From contig NC_061467.1 in NCBI RefSeq assembly GCF_022581195.2, positions 3,782,001 through 3,846,000 on the forward strand: a stretch of 64,000 nucleotides of DNA, given 5' to 3'. The translations under genes and the position numbers were made by a program. The DNA is from Helicoverpa zea (taxonomy: Eukaryota > Arthropoda > Insecta > Lepidoptera > Noctuidae). The notes below the pieces were generated by a model. That model searched no databases. It saw only the letters and a list, made by a program, of their open reading frames with translations, and had not been told where the DNA came from. Positions 36,021 to 46,931 of this stretch are shown here, piece after piece (within the stretch, counting starts at the first letter, position 1; each line of letters begins with the position of its first letter).

Positions 36021-36832
36021 AGACTGACAGTAGGTAGGGCACGCCACCATCGTGGCGGTAAGTCCCCTCTTTGAGGAGTGGCTCGGGAGGAGTCACGGCG
36101 CCCTTACGTACCGCATGACGCAGGTCCTCACCGGACACGGTTGTTTCGGGAGGTACCTGCACCGCATCGGTCGTGAGGAGGCGCCCGGGTGTCACCATTG
36201 TGCGGACAGCCCCGAGGACACGGTGGACCACACAGTCCAGGTGTGCCCCGCATGGGAAGGGCACCGCCGGGTCCTCGTCGAGGCTTTGGGCGGCGGCGAC
36301 CTCTCGCGTCCGGCCCTGGTTCAGGCCATGGTCCGGGGCGAGAGGGAATGGGATGCCGTCGCCTCCTTCTGCGAAGCGGTCATGCTCGAGAAGGAGGAGG
36401 CGGAACGCCAGAGAGTTCGCACCTCTCATCCCGGCCGCCGCGCTGGACCAGGTAGACACCATGGGCGCCGGGTGTCGCGAGATGACTCCCGGCCACCGTA
36501 GGCGTGGGTCTGTGGGCGGTGAGTTCGGGTGGCTCATCGTCCCTCTGTCTTTCTAGACGACAGACCCGTGTCGACGGCGCGCGTTGTTCCACGCGCTCCT
36601 CAAAGAGATGTCAGCAACCCCAGCGGGGCCCAGCAGGGCCAAGGCCTGCCGGGGCTGCGGGTTGTTCGAAAGAGATACCGCGGCCCTGGTACATAAAAGG
36701 CCTATGACGGAACACGACGATTTTAGTCAGTAAGAGTCTGACACTCCCTCACCGCTGCTAACCCACAGCGGGAGGGGTCATTTGATGATTTTACGTCGAT
36801 AAAAAAAAAAAAAAAAAAGACTGACAGTAGGT
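36021..36832 (+). mobile_element. 5'-truncated R1-clade LINE with poly(A) tail and 15-bp target duplication
   Basis: The element (36036-36817) is bounded by the direct repeat AGACTGACAGTAGGT at 36021-36035 and 36818-36832 and ends in A18. Its frame at 36052-36501 encodes the C-terminal end of an R1-type ORF2: SPLFEEWLGRSHGALTYRMT, TGHGCFGRYLHRIG and a zinc-knuckle-like CHHC...H...C followed by PAW. The reverse transcriptase and endonuclease are gone. About 315 bp of 3' UTR follow. The insert is very G+C-rich against its AT-rich surroundings. Perfect target repeats indicate a recent insertion made by another copy's enzyme, and not into rDNA, where R1 itself inserts. Confidence 0.9.
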
Positions 36833-37161
36833 GTGCACGTTTTTTTCGTGACATTTCCTGTCCCTATAGTTATATGTCAATGGACAAGACCGACTTTAGT
36901 GCCGACTTTCATACTAGAGTAGTAACTACATAGATTACTACAAATAAAAAGTAAGTACTTCGAGATCGAGACCCATTAGAACTCGCAATTACTTATTTTT
37001 GATAACAGGACATAGGTATGAAACCAGTTGAAAAGAACCTGCAATTAGGTTTAATTGTATTTTATGAAAAAAAATGCATATATTTTAGGAAATATTCAAT
37101 GTTATATAATTAATTTTATGTAAATACAACAAAACAAAATACAACGTTCTAAATATAGATA

Positions 37162-39199
37162 TTACTTGACTTTAACAACAGCTTTTCCCGTATTTTCACC
37201 TCTAAGAATCCCCACGAGAGCATCCACCATATTATCGAAGCCGTGATATATTTTTTCTTGATACTTTAGTTTACCCTCTTCAAGCCATTTCAAATTTGCT
37301 TCAATACCTTCATTCCAACGATCTGTCCAGCGATTAACTAGGAAACCTTCTATTTTCAATTCCTTCAATACTATCGCAGGTTGAAGAATAGACACTGGAA
37401 TATAAAATATTTAATAATATACTAACTTGTCATGAGATACTGCTACTAAATCGGGAGTATCTTGGCAAGACTGAAAGCTAATTAATCAGGGCAGTTTTGG
37501 GACTCCTATCGACCTACTATGCAGATCAGCAAACTTCTAGCTACTGGGTATATATAGGTAAGTCATACCTTTGTTAAACATAATTAGTTAATAGTTTTAA
37601 TTACCTACCTTTTGGCAACTTGGTCTCATTATACGATGATATAGAGCCACATACAGCGACCCTACCGTACTTGTTCATATAATTAATTATAGTTGAACTT
37701 ATTTCTCCACCCACCTATGAACAGAAAGACCACATAATCAAACACATACATTTCTACTCCAAATTAGATTGAATACGCTATTATTACTTACGTTGTCGAA
37801 ATAACAATCAACGCGTTTAGGACATCCATCTTTCAAAGCAGCTCTAATATCAACGGTTTTATAGTTGTAAGCGCGATCAAAACCAAGCTCTTTTTCCAAA
37901 TATTCACATTTGTCATCTGTCCCCGCAAATCCAACAACACGACAACCTAACAAGTAGGAAATGTTTAGATTTGTTTTAAAGATTAGCATCAGATTTCTCG
38001 GCGATAGCGTCAACCTTTTCCTTACCTAAAAGTTTTCCAATTTGCCCAACATGTGAGCCAACTGCGCCAGCTGCTCCAGTAATTACAATAGTTTCTCCTG
38101 GGTTTGGTTTGCATATCTCTTTCAAGCCAAAATAAGCTGTGTTACTGAAAACGAAGATGTTCATAATCCACTGGAAGGTACATTATTGGAGTAACTATTT
38201 AATCTAACACTAAACAGAACCATACCCAGGCATTCCGAGAATTCCCAAAGCCAGAGAGACTGGATGCGAACCGAAATCAGGCAGAAGTGTAACAGGTAAC
38301 AAGCCAGCCTTTTCATTGGCCACGTCAGGGTTTAACACAGTATGTGTACGCCATCCAAAAGATCCAGTTAAGTACTTTCCAACCTCATATTTGCTATTGC
38401 GACTGGCAATAATCCTGAAAATTAAAATAACATAACAAAAAGCCTTCTCCTAAGGTGCAAATACTATGCTGAAGACTGCATAAAAATATGTTCAGCCAAA
38501 CTTGAGAAAATCGCGCACAATCAAAAAATACAGGTACAGGTCAAATTGAGAAGAAAAACTAGGATTCTTTTGAAGTCAGATAAAAAAGACCTTCCATTTT
38601 TAGGAAATATTTAAAGTACTTACTTTGCTACTTGCCCTCCGATCATATCCGTGGGTAGTTTATATCCTATCATATAAGCTCTCATGTAGGGATCGACACT
38701 TAGATATTCAGCTTCTGCTAATACCTCTGCAATATTATAAACTGGATAAAATAACAGTACGGACATAAATGCCTCTATGTATATTAGTCCGAGGGTGGGA
38801 GCTTGAAGACTGTAACAGACACAGAGAAACAGTAAAGTTTTGTAAGTTCCGTACTTACAAAACTTTACTTTTTACTCCGACAAGGTACCTAAAAATGTTC
38901 GAAATGTTTATAGCAGTTGCAGAGATAAAATGGAAAACCCCAAAATTTAATATTAGCTTAGGAAATATCGCAAGCTATTTGTACAACTAAGGAGCATCCC
39001 AATTTAACATATTAAAAGTAATTTTATAATTACCGCCATCTTTTAAATCGGGGAGTGTCTCTTCGACGATCGTGAAGTCTGTTTTCTTCGGTTCTCCTTG
39101 AAAATATTTAGTTAGCACATATTTTTGTGCCTGCACTTTGCCAGTTGTTCCGGAATATAGCCGTTTGGCAAAATAAACAGATGTGAGTAATTTAACCAT
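37162..39199 (-). CDS. Prostaglandin reductase 1-like (copy B), 356 aa with N-terminal extension
   Basis: Paralogue of the reductase at 24788-26279, with the same presumed chemistry (NADPH-dependent reduction of enones and alkenals). Exons 39034-39199, 38624-38726, 38226-38414, 38026-38144, 37792-37946, 37609-37714 and 37162-37394 total 1071 nt with consistent phases. Conserved pieces are LSVDPYMRAYM, MIGGQVAK, GAAGAVGSHVGQ and CYFDNVGGE. Compared with copy A it has about 21 extra residues at the start (MVKLLTSVYFAKRLYS), rich in Lys/Arg, Ser and hydrophobic residues and lacking acids, like a mitochondrial presequence. It also has one extra phase-0 intron after the FDN codons. An acceptor at 39242 suggests a non-coding first exon upstream. 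Confidence 0.9.
38831..38869. repeat. Perfect 17-bp inverted repeat with 5-nt loop
   Basis: AGTAAAGTTTTGTAAGT at 38831-38847 is the exact reverse complement of 38853-38869, with TCCGT between. It lies in the first coding intron of reductase B, 165 bp from exon 1. The stem is too short for a usual pre-miRNA, and it is likely a tiny MITE or hairpin-prone site. Confidence 0.85.
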
Positions 39200-39947
39200 T
39201 CTGTATCAACGGAACAACCAGAAGTAAAGAAGTTTGTGGTACCTGAAAGAAAACAGATTTTGCTTGTTTTTTTTTATATGTTACAGAACCCTATTTGCGC
39301 GTGGCCCGACACACTTGACTCTAAGCATACTTAACCAACCGGAGTCACTATGAGCAATAATCTCCATACGAAAGTCTGTTCAGTGTGAGGTAATCCAACG
39401 TATAACGTCACGTCGCGCTCGAAAACAATATGAGACACAAGTTTCCCAAGTTATATTTTACTCTTTGAACACAAGTATAAAGTTGACGTATTCATCGGTC
39501 AGCGGTATCTACCTTCGACACAGAGAAAGGTAATGCAATGCGTCTCCGGATAGTAAAATACTCTAAGTTTTGGGTTAAATGTGATAGTCGATACCAAATG
39601 CCAACTAAAATCGACTAACGTCGAACTGAATCTAATTTAATTTAGTACCACTCTAACGAGCGAACGAATGAGTGAGTAAAATGTGAATGAAGAAGGGAAG
39701 GTTTTGTGAAATAAATAAAAATACAAAATGGCCTACGTATTGTTTAGGTTTGGGAATTTGGGTTCGGCAATTAATTTTTAATTTCTAGAGGGTGTCGATT
39801 TTCACACATCATACATCTAATTAAGGTTTAATCAAACAAAAATTTACTTGACCGGAGTAATTGATGATAGAATAATTTTATACCATGGCTTATGCTTTGA
39901 AGTGACTGTAGCCCTGGCCTGAAGGATTATATTTTTCAGTGAAAATC
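39200..39947. promoter_or_regulatory. Divergent spacer between reductase B and the zinc-finger gene
   Basis: About 750 bp separate two start codons pointing apart, so both promoters are expected here. There is no coding frame. Sequences such as GAGCGAACGAATGAGTGAG near 39657 are simple rather than recognisable sites. Confidence 0.45.
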
Positions 39948-42900
39948 ATGACTTCAAAACAGGAATTCAACTGTGTATTTTGCAAGGATGTTTTTGAGAA
40001 TAAAGAGGATTTACAAGAACATTTTAGGTAACTTTTTGCAATCTGCCTAAGTTTTCGCAATGTCAAATCCAGCTACAGTGAGAAATGTTGAATGAAATTT
40101 CTTATTCTGTTTAGGAAACACGGAGACCCCAAGTATAAAAATCGCTTCGAAGTAGATCCTCAAGCGTCAGATGAGAAGTCTCGGGAGAAAGCCGAGTTGG
40201 TTAGCTGTGACGTTTGTTCGCAAGTATTTCCAACAATTTCAAAGGCTATAACTCACAAACACAAGGTGCACCCCGACCACGATGCGAAGTATTTCTGTCC
40301 GTGGTGCGGCAAACTGTTCACAATGAAGGTAAGCGGTGCTGCATGTAGCCGGCGTCACTCGAATACTCGCGTGTGATGTATTTGTAACGCGACCTGTGCC
40401 CCCTCCCCACCACGCGTACTATTGCTTATCTTTTATCTTTTTGACAGTTGTTTATTGTATCTATTATCATCATCACCTGAGGTCCAATCCCAAAATTGGT
40501 CATCATCATCAAAAATCATATCACTGAGAGGCATAAAGGATGACCATGTATTCAACACAGTTATTTATAGGTTTAGATACATAGTCAATGTAAAAGAAAG
40601 TTGATTAATTCTTTTTAATGTTTCAGCACTTGTACAATGTACATGTTCAGGCAAGCCATGCCACTCAAGAGAAAATTGAAGAAAAGTGTTTCCGATGTGA
40701 CAGTTGCAGTGTAGACTTTTTCATTCCCTCTGCAATGATCAACCATAATAAATTCTTCCATAGACAGGATACGGACCTACCAGATGTAGGGCAGTCAAAA
40801 AAGATTAAATATTATCAACAGGTAGGAAACTACTTTTTTTCTGATTTTTTAATATTATTTATTGGTAGTGAAAAAGATCATGTGTTATATTGACATGTTA
40901 TATTATACAATTTCAGGAGATTGTCCCAATCTACTATTGTGCATTTTGTGGGGAAGAGTATGAAAATAAAGTTAATCTAATAGTAAGTATATCTTCTGTC
41001 TATACAACAAATTTTTGGTAATGGCTAGGTTTTCGATTCAGTGAAGCATTTTGGCTTTCTTTAGAGATTCTTATCTTGTCCCTGCAAACTTTTTCTCTCT
41101 GAGCTTGATATCAGAAAATAAAAGACCTTGATGTTTAAGTGAAACATTCATTGATGTATTTCCTACATCCAGATGTCAGGTCTACAGCTTCTTTAGCTGT
41201 AACATTTACATCATCAGTATACTTAGCCTCTTTTTTGCTTTATATAGATAAATATATTTAAATGTTTTTATTTATTGTAGAAGCACATATCAGACGACCA
41301 TGGTGATGAGAACCAAACTCCTGAAGAAGTACTGAAGTGTCCAATGTGTGAGGCAGTCTTTTACCATTTGGATGCTTATGAAATTCATCTCACTTTCCAT
41401 TCTTCTGAAGATATGTACAGCATTAATAATTCTCAGTAAGTTGCATAAGGATAATCTATATTAATATAATAATGAGGAAAAATTATTTTGTTTCTTCGGT
41501 TGTTTGTACCCGAAACGCTCGAAACTACTGAACCGTTTAAGTAGTTTGTGCTCAGATAAATGCACGATAATAGACTGTAATTAGTTAATTATTTTTCTAA
41601 CAGATTTGACGATTTACTGGATTATTCTTTGGAAACGCTACCACCAATAATAGAAAAAGTGACAAACTTGGAACCAGAAGATACAGATGCAGAGTCAACT
41701 ATGAATGCTGTAGGAATAGTGAGTATAGTTATCAAAATAATATTTAGGACAGTATCAGGGTAACTGCATTGAGGAGGTCAGATAGACAGTCACCCCATGT
41801 TAGACACTCATACTCAGCTGCATTCAGATATACTGAGAAGTGACCCTAACATACATAATTGGAAAAAGTACTGGGTGATGGTTTAAGACCACAGACCACA
41901 TCCACACAGTGCGGCAGATTATACAGAAGACCGAAGAGTATAATCAGCCCCTGTGTCTAGCATTTGTGGACTATGAGAAGGCCTTTGACTCGGTTGAAAT
42001 CTGGTCTGTTCTGGAGTCCCTGCAGCGTTGTCAAGTAGATTGGCGATACATCCAAGTGATGAGATGTCTCTACGAAGCCGCTACAATGTCCGTCTAAGTA
42101 CAGAATCAGCAAACAAGGCCCATACCGTTGCATCGAGGAGTGAGACAAGGGGATGTTATTTCCCCGAAACTGTTCACTAATGCAATGGAGGATATGTTCA
42201 AGACGCTGAACTGGAAAGGACGCGGCATCAACATCAATGGCGAACACATCTCTCACTTGCGATTTGCTGACGATATCGTCATCATGGCGGAAACGCTGCA
42301 GGACCTACAACAGATGCTGAACGACCTGGCAGAATCTTCTCTACGCATCGGCCTACGGATGAACTTGGACAAAACCAAGGTCATGTTCAATGAACATGTT
42401 CTACCGGAACCGATTGCGATACACGGCGCCGTTCTCGAAGTTGTTCGGAAATATGTATACCTCGGGCAGACATTGCAGTTAGGTAGAAACAACTTTGAGG
42501 ACAAGGTGAATAGGAGAATTCAGTTGGGTTGGGCTGCATTTGGGAAGCTACGTCGAGTCCTAACATCGTCGATCCCACAGTGCCTAAAGACAAAAGTCTT
42601 CAATCAGTGCGTCCTACCTGTCATGACTTACGGAGCCGAAACGTGGACACTGTCGGTACGGCTGGTTCACAAGTTTAAAGTCGCTCAGCGGGCTATGGAA
42701 AGGGCTATGCTCGGCATTTCTCTGAGGGATCGCATCAGAAATGAGGTAATCCGTCAGAGAACCAAGGTCATCGACATAGCCCACCGAATCAGCAAGCTGA
42801 AGTGGCAGTGGGCTGGCCATATTAGCCGAAGAACCGATAACCGTTGGGGTAAACGAGTTCTAGAGTGGAGACCACGCCTCGGCAAACGTAGTGTAGGACG

Positions 42901-45900
42901 TCCTCAGGCACGGTGGAGTGATGACTTGCGCAAGACGGCTGGCAGGAGTTGGATGCGAGAAGCCGAAAATCGATCTCAGTGGCGTGCACTTGGAGAGGCC
43001 TATGTCCAGCAGTGGACTGCGATAGGCTGATGATGATGATGATGATGATGGTTTAAGACCCATCCCAAAAGAAATTTTCAATAATAAATATTTGCATTTT
43101 TTTAAACTATAAGTGGCTCAAAACAAATCAACATTCTGATATAAAAAATAGGTTTAAGACCCATCCCAAAAGAAATTTTCAATAATAAATATTTGCATTT
43201 TTTTAAACTATAAGTGGCTCAAAACAAATCAACATTCTGATATAAAAAATGGGATACAGAGAATATTTGTTGTGATTTCATTTTTTCTATACAAAGATTA
43301 TCTACTTCTTCTTAATTCTGTCCATGCAATTTTTCATTGTCATGTGGGTATTTTGTAATTCCAGGAAAAGTTCTTGGAGTTAGCCATGGATCAATCGGAT
43401 GATACCAGTCCTGTTAAAGTAAAAAAACACAAGAAACATAAAAAAAACAAAAAATCTGCTATAACTCTCGACGAATTTCTCAGCATGAACCAAGACGTGT
43501 TTGGTGAGGGCCTAGACTTTCAAGGTATCGAAGAGGTACCCACGCGAGTTGTTAAAAAACAGCTTAAAAATAATAAGAAATCTATCAATTCTGTAGTTAC
43601 TTCTGCTGAGCTGGATAAATTAAAAAAGGCTGGTATTGTCGTAAAAAGAAAAGTTGAGAGAGTTCCACTCAACAAAAGTATTAAAATAGCTTCTTCTATG
43701 CCAATCAAAAGTGCTTTGCATAAACCTGTTAACAAAATAAATAAAGTTAGAGAGATAGAAACTTCTAGTGCAGTATTGACTAAATTAATGAATCAGAGCA
43801 ATAATCAAATTAAAATAGTGAAAAAAGTTATTCCTAATACCTCAGTAAGTGATCCTAGTAAAACTATTGATGATGTTTCCCCTGAAAAAACTGAAGAAAT
43901 CGAAAGCAATGTGGAGGAGAACAAGACTGATGCTAATCAGAAAATAGAAGAACATGACTCTCCTATTCCTAAATTAGATGACGACGAAAAGGATTTACCT
44001 TCACCAAATTTAAAATTAATATCAGTAACTGATCCTGCCGATGATAGGTTGTCACAAAGCAACGTTGATTCTAATGTGGTCGAAGATACTGAGAATACCG
44101 ATAATAGTCAGAAAATTAAGGAAATATCCGAAATTCAAAATAATTCACCTCATCACTCACCAAAACCAGTAGAAAATGAAACGTGTCAAGAAATCGCTAA
44201 TGGTGAAGACACCGAACAAGATAATAATGGAAGCGAAAAATTTGATTCAGATACAGAGTTAGAAAACACAGAAAATGAATCAGAAGCTCAAAATAACGTT
44301 AACGATGATAACATTGTTGACAGTAGCAGAGTGCCTATTAACGACAACAGAAGCCAGAATAACGTTCTTAGTTCATCAGCTAGTTCTTTATCTACATTAA
44401 AACACTTAGGTCATCTAACTGTGAAATCTATTGGCGCCAATCAAACTAAAAATGACATATTAACAGAACCTACAACTGACGGGAAAATTATAGTTAAAAA
44501 TAGTCAATCTTCCAACAGTGACAGTAAAAAGGAAACTTCCGAGTCACCTCTAGGTACTGATAAACTAAACGTAACCAAGCAAAAAAATATTGTTGAAAAA
44601 GACCCTACAATGGACGCGTTGAAAGCTTTAGGTAAAAATATTACAATCAAATCCTTATCATCTAAAAGGAATATTGATGTAAGTGACCATGAAGATGACG
44701 AAATTGATGAATGTGAACCAACAACAAATAATCTGAAATCTGCAGATTTAGGTGGTAATAAAAATATAACAATAAAAAAAATGAAAGTGGAAACAAATGA
44801 ACCTACGCCAAATAAAACTAGAAATCTACCCAATCAAGATAGAAAATGTATTCCTGGAAAACAAGTAGTAGGTCAAAAAATTCTGAATAACGTACCGGGT
44901 GCTGTCACAAATGAAAAGAGTGATAACAGTATATCAACGTCAAATGCAAATATTTTAAAACGGCTTACAAATATAACAACAAAACCGATAGTGAACAAGG
45001 CCAACAGTCCCTCGCCACCTATCAAACAAAGCAATGTAGCCAAGAAAGTTGTTGAAACTGAAAAGCAACAAGAAGAAATAATAGAAATATTTGACATTGA
45101 TGACTCTGAAGATGAAGATGATGTCTGTAGTATACCGCAACATTCTGAAAACTCAATGAAATCCATGGATGCATTAAAAAATCTTAGTAAGAACATTACA
45201 GTGAAATCTTTAAATCAGCAATCAGTAAAACAAAATATAAAAACTGAAAATAACATTAAGTTGGAGAAAGAAGACAGTAACAGCCAGAATACATTTAAAA
45301 GTCAAGTACAGAATAACATTAATGATCGAATTAATATGCAGAATCGTAGTACGGGAGTTCAAAATGTCTTACAAGGATTATGTAAAAATATAACAATAAA
45401 ATCTCGAAATACGTCATCAAGGCAATTTGTGCAATCTGAAGAAAATATAACACATGAATCTAAAGTATTTGAAGATGATGATGACGGCTCCGATATATCA
45501 GATAATGTAAAAATCACGGAACTTGAAGAAGACTTTAATGATAGTGAAGATAACTCGGAAATGCCTGAAAAGACAAACGAAAATATGAATAATCCCATTA
45601 TTGAATCGCCACACGATTCGGGCAGTGACAACGAACATTTTGATGAAGACATACATGACTTCGAAACTGACATAAAAGTCAGCACTGTACAAAAGAGTAA
45701 CAAAACTATGAATTCTACCATTAATTCTGTGTGCTTTAATAACTTAAAAAATATTAATAAAAATATAACAATAAAATCAATAAGTAAAAATCCTGCAAGT
45801 GATGACATATCTAAACAAGCTAATGACGGTCAAGAAACCTCGCGTATTCAGAATAAAACAATTCCTACAAAAATATCTAACAAAGTAGGACAAGAATCCG

Positions 45901-46931
45901 CGAATGATAATATTTCAGTCAATAGGATTTCAAAAATATCAACTCAACCTCTGAATAAGAGGATGTCTGCTATGAATGAAGTAAGCTCAGTAAACAAAGA
46001 GGTAACAGTAAAAACAATACAAACCAAAACTATGATACAAGAAATAACGACGACAGTTACTAAAACAATAAAAACAGTGAACCAGACCATGAAACAAGAA
46101 GTACGAAACACGTCATTTCAATCTAATAAACCTATAGCGGCACAACGAATCCAAGGCATGAAGCCGAGCCAGTCAACAAATTTTCAAGGAGTTGTAATAA
46201 GACATGCGCCACCTAGTGTAGGAGTTAGAGCAACACATATTAGACCGGCCAACACTGTCGTGAGACCTTCGAAGCAAATTGTGCCTGCAAGGCCACGAAT
46301 GAATCTAGCGAGGCCCAACAATCCTGCAAGGCCCAGTAATCCAACAATGGCAATAGGTACGAAAGTTATACCAGCACCTACGCCAAACAAGCCACCAGTG
46401 ATAGGGAAACCCCTAAAAGTTTCACCTGGAGCAATGGCTTCAGGAACCGCAAAAAGGCTCAATACTGAAGATGTGAGTGGGCCTTTCAGTTGTTTTAAGA
46501 AACCGAAAGAGTCTTTGATACCTGTATCTGATATACCTACATTTGGTAACAGTGACGTGACTGCCTTTACTTCCGCGTCACATACCAGTAGTTCTAACTT
46601 TACAAGTACTACAAAAGTTGTAAAGGGCAATTCGGTGGTTAGTGCAAAACAAGTGAAATCAGAAGTAAATGCGTCTTCACAGCAGATCAGTAGACTGAAT
46701 AATGCAACTGGAATGAAAATAATGACTAGTCAACAAAAACAATCTCAAGTGCATGAAAAGAGCGCATCAAGTCCTATGAAGCGGACTACCTTAGAAGCTA
46801 TACAGAGGTTACAGAAACAGGGTCTTTTGGTGAAAAAGCCGCGAACAGATGTGAATGAGGATAACGAAGGTTCCGATCACGATAGTGATGATAATGTAGG
46901 AAACTGTGCAACAGAGGAACAGGACGCATAG
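39948..46931 (+). CDS. C2H2 zinc-finger protein with repeated KNITIKS motif, 1463 aa
   Basis: Probable nuclear DNA- or chromatin-binding protein. Exons 39948-40027, 40115-40328, 40627-40821, 40917-40982, 41281-41435, 41604-41718 and 43365-46931 total 4392 nt with agreeing phases. The first 250 residues carry six C2H2 fingers, starting CVFCKDVF, CDVCSQVF, CPWCGKLF, CDSCSVDF, CAFCGEEY and CPMCEAVF; introns split several of them. The huge last exon encodes about 1190 residues of low-complexity, Asn/Ser/Asp/Glu/Lys-rich, probably disordered protein with basic clusters (KKHKKHKKNKK) and acidic patches. A short motif close to LxKNITIKS recurs about seven times between 44398 and 45790. The C-terminus has a second helix-like KRTTLEAIQRLQKQGLLVKK. 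I do not recognise a named orthologue. Confidence 0.88.
41755..41870 (-). repeat. SINE-like dispersed repeat beside the RTE insertion
   Basis: This diverged reverse copy has TGAGGAGGTCAGATAGACAG, GACACTCATACTCAGCTGCA and CCCTAACATACATAATTGG. It lies in the last intron of the zinc-finger gene, just left of the RTE element. Confidence 0.65.
41891..43045 (+). mobile_element. 5'-truncated RTE-clade LINE in the zinc-finger gene intron
   Basis: The frame 41909-43030 encodes the middle and end of an RTE reverse transcriptase: LAFVDYEKAFDSVE (first catalytic Asp), GVRQGDVISPKLF, the catalytic LRFADD box, YLGQTL, and the C-terminal WAGHISRRTD and GRPQARWSDD. One in-frame TAA at about 42095 interrupts it, so it cannot make a full protein. 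The 3' end has the (TGA)n tail typical of RTE elements. TGATGGTTTAAGACC occurs on both sides (41876-41890 and 43046-43060) as a target duplication, although its first bases merge with the tail. It reads in the same direction as the host gene. Confidence 0.9.
43051..43250 (+). repeat. Tandem duplication, 101-bp period, two copies
   Basis: The sequence from GTTTAAGACCCATCCC to GATATAAAAAAT at 43051-43149 recurs without visible change at 43152-43250. It begins exactly at the target-duplication end of the RTE insertion and lies 115 bp before the zinc-finger gene's last acceptor. Confidence 0.9.

Noticed and set aside
35941..36537. 198-residue minus-strand open frame
   Set aside because: It is the antisense of the G+C-rich R1-clade LINE; high G+C removes stops in several frames and no family motif appears.
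43520..46630. Hydrophobic minus-strand frames opposite the zinc-finger gene
   Set aside because: Antisense of Asn/Lys/Ser-rich coding sequence, which gives Leu/Phe/Ile-rich shadows; no start or splice context.
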